A DNA stretch of 24,800 nt from an archaeon. Its GTDB lineage: Archaea > Hydrothermarchaeota > Hydrothermarchaeia > Hydrothermarchaeales > JALUUU01. The stretch is from the NCBI GenBank assembly GCA_027021185.1, contig JALUUU010000238.1, positions 1 to 24,800 of the forward strand. Direction: 5' to 3'. The translations under genes were made by a program, and so were the position numbers. The notes below the pieces were generated by a model. The model was not told where the DNA came from and ran no database searches. It was given only the letters and a program-made list of their open reading frames with translations. How positions within the stretch are numbered: the first letter of the stretch is position 1; every line of letters begins with the position of its first letter. Shown piece after piece: positions 20,387 through 24,800 of this stretch.

Positions 20387-21646
20387 CTATTCTTCCTTTT
20401 TATCCTCCCTCTCTTTCGTGACCTTGATTTTGGAGATCCTGCGGCCCCGCATGGTCTTCACCTCCATGACGTTGCCATTTATCTTAACCCTGTCCCCTGG
20501 CTTGGGGATTCTGCCCAATACATTGAACATCAGCCCACCGACTGTTTCGAAATCCTCCTCGGGCAGATCGATATCAAGGGCCTCGTTTAGATCACCTATA
20601 TCCGCCTTGGCATCTACTATGGCGACGCCATCATTAATTATCTGGACCTTGGGTTCCTCCTTGTCATATTCGTCCATGATCTCCCCCACTATTTCCTCGA
20701 TGATGTCCTCCAGAGTCACAAGTCCGAGAGTTCCCCCGTACTCATCTACAACTATGGCCATCTGAGTCTTCCTATCCTGCATCTCTCTAAGAATTTCATC
20801 CAGCTTCTTGCTCTCAGGTATGTAGTAAGCAGGCCTCACCAGGTCTCTTATTTTCTCGTCTGGTTTCCTTCTGAAAAGGTCCTTGGAGTTAAGTATACCC
20901 ACTATGTTGTCTATGTTTTTCTCGTAGACGGGAAACCTGGTGTGTCCTGTCTTTATTACGTAATCAATGGCTTTCTCTAATGAGTCATCCACGCTCAGGC
21001 ATATCATGTCTATCCTGGGCACCATCACTTCTTTGGCCTCCATGTCCCCGAACTCGAAGATCCCGTGGATCATCTCTTTCTCGCCTTTCTCAATGACTCC
21101 CTCTCTCTCCCCGACCTCGACGAGCATTTTGATCTCTTCCTCGGTAATATAGGGGGTCAGATGCATCTCTCCTCCGAGACGGTTGATAATCGGCTTGGTT
21201 ATGGCTGTTAGAACCCTGACCACCGGATACAGAACCCTCACCAGGAAGTTCATAGGCTTGGCTATGCGCAAGGAGATCTTCTCAGCATTCTGTATGGCAT
21301 AACTCTTCGGAGTAACCTCGCCGAAGACGAGAATGAGGAATGTCATTACCCCAGTGGCTATCCCCACGCCCCTACTGCCGAAGTAGTCTATGGCAAGAGA
21401 AGTGGCTATGGATGCGGCGGCTATGTTTACCAAGTTGTTACCTACGAGAATTGTGGCAAGGAGTTTATTCGGCCTGTTAAGGAGCTTTTCAACTATCTCC
21501 GCCTCCTCTTTGCCCTCCTCAGCCATCTTCTTAAGCCTGAAACGGTTAACAGAGACTAATGCTGTCTCGGATCCTGAGAAAAACCCTGAGAGAAAAACCA
21601 GAAAAATGAGAGCCAGCAACTGGCCCGTGGTAGAAGTTTCAACCAC
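20387..21646 (-). CDS. CNNM/CorC-type transporter with CBS pair
   Basis: 419 residues. An N-terminal CNNM membrane domain (about 8-160; SGFFSGSETALVSVNRFRL, LVGNNLVNIAAAS and GEVTPKSYA motifs), a CBS pair (about 205-325; PRIDMICLSVDDSLEKA and VVDEYGGTLGLVTLEDIIEE) and a C-terminal CorC/HlyC domain (about 335-410; LPEEDFETVGGLMFNVLG). Homologues export Mg2+ or Co2+ driven by Na+ and bind ATP-Mg on the CBS pair; older annotation calls them hemolysins. The GTG start at 21646 has GAGGAGG upstream, 34 bp after the S8e stop. Possibly co-transcribed with S8e. Family assignment is secure, ion unproven. Confidence 0.92.
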   Translation of the reverse strand: MVETSTTGQLLALIFLVFLSGFFSGSETALVSVNRFRLKKMAEEGKEEAEIVEKLLNRPNKLLATILVGNNLVNIAAASIATSLAIDYFGSRGVGIATGVMTFLILVFGEVTPKSYAIQNAEKISLRIAKPMNFLVRVLYPVVRVLTAITKPIINRLGGEMHLTPYITEEEIKMLVEVGEREGVIEKGEKEMIHGIFEFGDMEAKEVMVPRIDMICLSVDDSLEKAIDYVIKTGHTRFPVYEKNIDNIVGILNSKDLFRRKPDEKIRDLVRPAYYIPESKKLDEILREMQDRKTQMAIVVDEYGGTLGLVTLEDIIEEIVGEIMDEYDKEEPKVQIINDGVAIVDAKADIGDLNEALDIDLPEEDFETVGGLMFNVLGRIPKPGDRVKINGNVMEVKTMRGRRISKIKVTKEREDKKEE

Positions 21647-21680
21647 CTGTTTTTTTCCTCCTCTTTTACGGGAGCTAGGT

Positions 21681-22037
21681 CTAGATGAGCACTGCGTTTA
21701 CTGTTCCGTTCTGACCCGGTCTTGAGGTCACCCTCACCTTCCCCAATTCTGTTTCTACTATGGCACCCCGCGTAATTATGTTTCTTCTAACATAATGGGG
21801 GTTTGCCCGATTCTCAATAACTGAGAGAATCTTAACCTTTTTAGACTTTTTGATTTTTGGGTCATAAACGTTTGCATACATCTCGGCATACAGCCGCGTC
21901 TTAACAGCGCCCCCCATGGCCCTGATGTTCTTCGCCCTTCTCTCCCCTACCAGAGTCTCGGTATGTTCCCGACCCATCTGGAACTTTCTTTTTTTCTTCC
22001 TAACTTTTCTTCTGCGAACACCTTGCCATAGAGCCAT
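21681..22037 (-). CDS. rps8e: 30S ribosomal protein S8e
   Basis: 118 residues from ATG 22037, which begins MALWQG as in archaeal S8e and is preceded by AGGAGGATAC; the frame is open further upstream to 22106 but that part overlaps hemC. Recognisable blocks: MGREHTETLVGERRAKNIR, YANVYDPK, ENRANPHYVRRNIITRGAI and TSRPGQNGTVNAVLI. Archaeal S8e usually has a T-G-G segment near residue 13-15; here the run from VRRRKVRKKKRK to FQMGR lacks it, leaving the N-terminal loop several residues shorter. It binds 16S rRNA in the small subunit. A TATA box upstream suggests its own promoter although hemC lies only 43 bp away. Confidence 0.95.
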   Translation of the reverse strand: MALWQGVRRRKVRKKKRKFQMGREHTETLVGERRAKNIRAMGGAVKTRLYAEMYANVYDPKIKKSKKVKILSVIENRANPHYVRRNIITRGAIVETELGKVRVTSRPGQNGTVNAVLI

Positions 22038-22069
22038 ATAGTATCCTCCTTTTACCTGAAACCCTATCC

Positions 22070-22078
22070 ATATAAAAA
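22070..22078 (-). promoter_or_regulatory. TATA box for S8e
   Basis: Minus-strand TTTTTATAT, centred about 37 bp upstream of ATG 22037, just after the hemC stop. It would start transcription near 22048-22050, immediately before the Shine-Dalgarno sequence. Confidence 0.45.
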
Positions 22079-22080
22079 CT

Positions 22081-22989
22081 TTATGCACCCAGGAATTCCG
22101 TGGCACCCCTTTCTAAAAGTTTCTCGGCGCATCTTTTCCCAACTTCGTCGGCTTCATCGAATCCACCTGCTGCCTCGGCGTCTATCCTCTGAGAACCGTC
22201 TTCAGAGAAAACAGCTGCCTTGATATTCAACAGGTCGCCTTTCCTTACAGATGTGTGGGCCCCCATAGGAACCTGGCATCCTCCTCCGACGCGCTCCAGA
22301 AAGGCTCTCTCTGCAACCACCCTGAAGAAGCTTTCCCTATGATTTATGGCCTGAAGTATGGGCATGTTCTCATACGTTTCCCTGGCAACGACGGCGATGG
22401 CTCCCTGCCCCACAGCAGGGAGGAAGACATCCAGGGGAAGCTCCTGGGTTATGTTCTCCTCGAAGCCTAATCGCCTGAGCCCCGCCTTGGCCATAATTAT
22501 TGCGTCGTAATATCCCTGCCTCAGCTTTCGCAGCCTTGTGTCTACGTTTCCCCGGAGATCCTTTACGACCATGTCATCTCTGAAATGAAGAATCTCAGCC
22601 CGTCTCCTGAGGCTACTGGTTCCTATGATGCTTCCTTTTGCGAGTTCATCTAGACCTTTATTTCCCCTAGAGATGAGAACATCGCAGGGATCCTCCCTCG
22701 TAGGCACTGCTGCCAGGACGAGCCCCCTGTGGAGCTTTGTGGGAACGTCTTTCATGCTGTGGACAGCAAAGTCTACCCTGCCTTGTGCCACTGCCTCATC
22801 TATCTCTTTAACAAATATCCCCTTTCCCCCTATTTTCGCCAATGGTGCGTCCTTGAGCTTGTCCCCTTTCGTTTTGATTACTTTGACCTCAAAGTCAATG
22901 TTGTTGAACCTGTCTCTGAGGAGGGAAATCACGTGATTTGTTTGGGCCATGGCCAGCTTGCTCCCGCGGGTGCCAACTACGAGCTTCAT
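22081..22989 (-). CDS. hemC: Porphobilinogen deaminase (hydroxymethylbilane synthase)
   Basis: 302 residues, the normal length. The enzyme joins four porphobilinogens into hydroxymethylbilane. Seen: GTRGSKLAMAQ at 6-16, VHSMKDVPT with catalytic Asp81, GTSSLRRRAE, LRGNVDTRL, and Cys238 in GGGCQVPMG, which carries the dipyrromethane cofactor. Its ATG overlaps the hemL stop (ATGA), so it is translated with hemL. In archaea the product leads through uroporphyrinogen III to siroheme, cobamides, F430 or (by the Ahb route) heme; later genes of that route are not in the window. Confidence 0.96.
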   Translation of the reverse strand: MKLVVGTRGSKLAMAQTNHVISLLRDRFNNIDFEVKVIKTKGDKLKDAPLAKIGGKGIFVKEIDEAVAQGRVDFAVHSMKDVPTKLHRGLVLAAVPTREDPCDVLISRGNKGLDELAKGSIIGTSSLRRRAEILHFRDDMVVKDLRGNVDTRLRKLRQGYYDAIIMAKAGLRRLGFEENITQELPLDVFLPAVGQGAIAVVARETYENMPILQAINHRESFFRVVAERAFLERVGGGCQVPMGAHTSVRKGDLLNIKAAVFSEDGSQRIDAEAAGGFDEADEVGKRCAEKLLERGATEFLGA

Positions 22990-24248
22990 TTCAGTTCTCT
23001 CAGAACCTCCTCCATCGTTGTTATGGTTGTCTCAATGGCCCTGTCATCGTGGGCATAGGAGATAAAGTTACATTCATATTGAGACGGTGGAAGAAATATT
23101 CCCTCACGAAGAAGACCCCGCTGAAACTCCATAAAGGTATCTTTGTCCGCCCGCAATGCAGAGGAATAATCCACCACATCCTCTTCTGTGAAATACATCT
23201 GGAACATGGAAGCAATACCGTAAACCTTAATGCTAAGGCCAAGGTCTTCTATTATCTCTTCGACACCTTTTCTAATACTCTCCCCTAGAGAGTTGACCTT
23301 CTCGTACACCGGAGATGTCTCCAGCACCTGGATGGTGGTGTATCCTGCGGTCATTGAAAGAGGGTTGCCATTGAAGGTCCCTGCCTGATAGACCTTCCCG
23401 AGGGGAGAAAAGTGCTCCATTATCTCTCTTTTTCCTACGACGGCGCCGATTGGGAGACCGCCCCCCAGGATTTTTCCCAACGTTGTGACGTCCGGCGTAA
23501 CATTGTAGTATTCCTGAGCTCCTCCAAGGCCTAATCTAAAACCTGTTATGACCTCGTCGAATATCAAAAGAGCGCCATACTCGGCTGTGATCTCTCTAAG
23601 GAATTTGAGATACCCCTCCGCTGGAAGGATGCACCCAGCATTTCCCATCACCGGCTCCGCTATGATGCATGCCACATCATTCTTTTTCAGGATTTTCTCC
23701 ACCGAATCTTTATCGTTAAAGGGAGCCAATAGGGTATTCTTAGCCGCCTCTGAAGGTATCCCCTTTGACGTGGGAACGCCCTGGGTTGTGGCACCACTCC
23801 CCGCCTTGACTAGCACGCTGTCATGGGCCCCGTGAAAGGCACCCTCAAACTTAAGGATTTTTTTCCTCCCCGTATAACCCCTGGCCAGCCTTACAGCGGC
23901 CATGGTGGCCTCTGTCCCGGTGTTGACAAATCGCACCATCTCGGCGCAGGGAACGTGCTCTACAACCTTCTTAGCAAACTCAACTTCTAGGAGCGTGGGT
24001 GTGCCGTAGGCTGATCCCCTCTCAAGCTGCTCCCCCACCTTCTCCACGACATCTGGATAAGCATGACCAAGGATGAGAGGGCCGTAGGCGAGGCAGTAGT
24101 CGATGTATTCCTTACCCTCCACATCCACAAGCACGCAGCCACGGCCTTTCGCGGTGAAAAAAGGATAGGGCTTCACGGCCCTAACTGGGGAATTAACCCC
24201 TCCTACAAGGTAGCCTTTGGCTTCCTCAAAGAGCTCCCTATTCTTCAT
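22986..24248 (-). CDS. hemL: Glutamate-1-semialdehyde 2,1-aminomutase
   Basis: 420 residues from ATG 24248, which overlaps the hemB stop; a frame extension to GTG 24263 is unnecessary. A PLP enzyme of the aminotransferase class III fold that converts glutamate-1-semialdehyde to 5-aminolevulinate. Seen: GGVNSPVRAVKPYPFF near the N-terminus, NTGTEATMAAVRLARG, FEGAFHGAHDS, DEVITGFRLG, and the PLP lysine K259 in TLGKILGGGLP. Together with hemA (outside the window) it shows the C5 route of tetrapyrrole synthesis. Confidence is high. Confidence 0.96.
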   Translation of the reverse strand: MKNRELFEEAKGYLVGGVNSPVRAVKPYPFFTAKGRGCVLVDVEGKEYIDYCLAYGPLILGHAYPDVVEKVGEQLERGSAYGTPTLLEVEFAKKVVEHVPCAEMVRFVNTGTEATMAAVRLARGYTGRKKILKFEGAFHGAHDSVLVKAGSGATTQGVPTSKGIPSEAAKNTLLAPFNDKDSVEKILKKNDVACIIAEPVMGNAGCILPAEGYLKFLREITAEYGALLIFDEVITGFRLGLGGAQEYYNVTPDVTTLGKILGGGLPIGAVVGKREIMEHFSPLGKVYQAGTFNGNPLSMTAGYTTIQVLETSPVYEKVNSLGESIRKGVEEIIEDLGLSIKVYGIASMFQMYFTEEDVVDYSSALRADKDTFMEFQRGLLREGIFLPPSQYECNFISYAHDDRAIETTITTMEEVLRELK

Positions 24249-24800
24249 CGCTCTTCCAGCCACTTAGCCGCATCTTTAGCGTGATACGTAAGGATCAAAT
24301 CTGCCCCGGCGCGTTTTATGGAAGTCAGAATCTCCATAGCAACGACCTGCTCATCTATGTATCCCTCATGAGCGGCGGCCTTGACCATGGCATACTCGCC
24401 ACTCACATTATAAGCCGCTGTGGGAACAGCAAACTCGTCCTTTATCCTCCTGATTACGTCCAGATAGGCCAGGGCGGGCTTTACCATGACGATATCTGCC
24501 CCCTCCTGCAGGTCAAGAAACACTTCCTGAAGGGCTTCGTCCGAATTAGCGGGATCCATCTGATGAGTCTTTCTGTCCCCAAAGCTCGGGGAGGAAGAGG
24601 CCGCCTCTCTGAAAGGAGAGTAGAAGCTGGAGGCGTACTTGGCGGCATAGGACATTATAATCGTGTCATGAAAGCCGGCATCCTCTAAGGCGCGGCGGAT
24701 AGCCCTTACCCGGCCGTCCATCATATCGCTCGGTGCCACAACATCGGCCCCAGCCGCTGCATGGCTAACGGCTGTTTCAGCCAAGAGCTCCAGGGTGGCG
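24245..24800 (-). CDS. hemB: 5-aminolevulinate dehydratase (porphobilinogen synthase), C-terminal part
   Basis: The frame is open across the right edge, so only the last 184 or so residues of an enzyme of about 325 are present. The enzyme condenses two 5-aminolevulinates to porphobilinogen. Seen: the block beginning LELLAETAVSHAAAGADVVA, with APSDMMDGRV, and the two active-site lysine regions SYAAKYASSFYSPFREA and MVKPALAYLD, followed by YNVSGEYAM. The metal-binding Cys cluster that separates zinc from magnesium types would lie upstream and is not visible. Its stop overlaps the hemL start, giving the order hemB-hemL-hemC on the minus strand. Confidence 0.95.
   Translation of the reverse strand, partial: ATLELLAETAVSHAAAGADVVAPSDMMDGRVRAIRRALEDAGFHDTIIMSYAAKYASSFYSPFREAASSSPSFGDRKTHQMDPANSDEALQEVFLDLQEGADIVMVKPALAYLDVIRRIKDEFAVPTAAYNVSGEYAMVKAAAHEGYIDEQVVAMEILTSIKRAGADLILTYHAKDAAKWLEER

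Noticed and set aside
22038..22106. N-terminal extension of S8e
   Set aside because: MALWQG at 22037 is the conserved archaeal start and has AGGAGGAT upstream.
1..24800. tRNA, rRNA, CRISPR arrays or insertion sequences
   Set aside because: Gaps were read for cloverleaf ends, regular direct repeats and transposase motifs; none were found, though a covariance-model search was not possible.

Overview
The window is archaeal chromosomal DNA, most likely euryarchaeal. It encodes an archaeal/eukaryotic-type ribosomal protein S8e, a TtuA-type tRNA thiolase and a PRC-barrel protein. Several genes sit 24-27 bp downstream of archaeal TATA boxes (TTTAWATA-like) with almost no leader, while genes inside operons use GGAGGT-type ribosome binding sites and ATGA stop/start overlaps. 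A cytochrome c maturation cluster and C5-pathway heme genes indicate an archaeon that makes heme and c-type cytochromes (compare Archaeoglobales, Methanosarcinia and ANME lineages). The species cannot be named from this sequence.

Layout. (1) Positions 1-2000 are an A+T-richer accessory segment on the + strand. It holds a divergent partial gene that may be a DNA methylase, a clear DpnI-family methyl-directed restriction endonuclease, and a Fic-domain protein. (2) 2255-3542 is a small operon of a 41-residue peptide, a Cys-rich DUF2769-like protein and a FemAB/GNAT-like acyltransferase. (3) 3580-4686 is an HtrA-type membrane serine protease. (4) 4683-7181, minus strand, is an operon of a 52-residue Cys protein (not previously an obvious call), a radical SAM/SPASM enzyme, a ThiS/MoaD/TtuB-like sulfur carrier and a TtuA/Ncs6-type tRNA thiolase. 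(5) 7273-8298, minus, encodes an exported His/Met-rich protein and two SHOCT membrane proteins, probably for copper or redox stress. (6) 8503-12457, minus, encodes a thioredoxin-like protein, CcmF, CcdA and a membrane-anchored winged-helix regulator. (7) 12606-17001, minus, is a nucleotide-sugar operon (ugd, cupin, galU, UDP-glucuronate decarboxylase-like, galE). (8) 17116-19257, plus, is a small membrane protein, a TauE/SafE permease and a tandem universal stress protein. (9) 19269-19885 is a degraded NHL-type lipoprotein gene. (10) 20018-20275 is a PRC-barrel protein. (11) 20387-24800, minus, is hemB (partial), hemL, hemC, S8e and a CNNM/CorC-type transporter.

How they work together: hemB-hemL-hemC supply tetrapyrrole for the cytochromes matured by the thioredoxin/CcmF/CcdA set. 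Ugd, GalU, the decarboxylase and GalE interconvert UDP-glucose, UDP-glucuronate, UDP-xylose and UDP-galactose for surface glycans. TtuA and the sulfur carrier thiolate tRNA. The least explained parts are the radical SAM/Cys-peptide/sulfur-carrier operon and the DpnI-like gene, whose promoter is packed with GATC sites. No tRNA, rRNA, CRISPR array or insertion sequence was seen.
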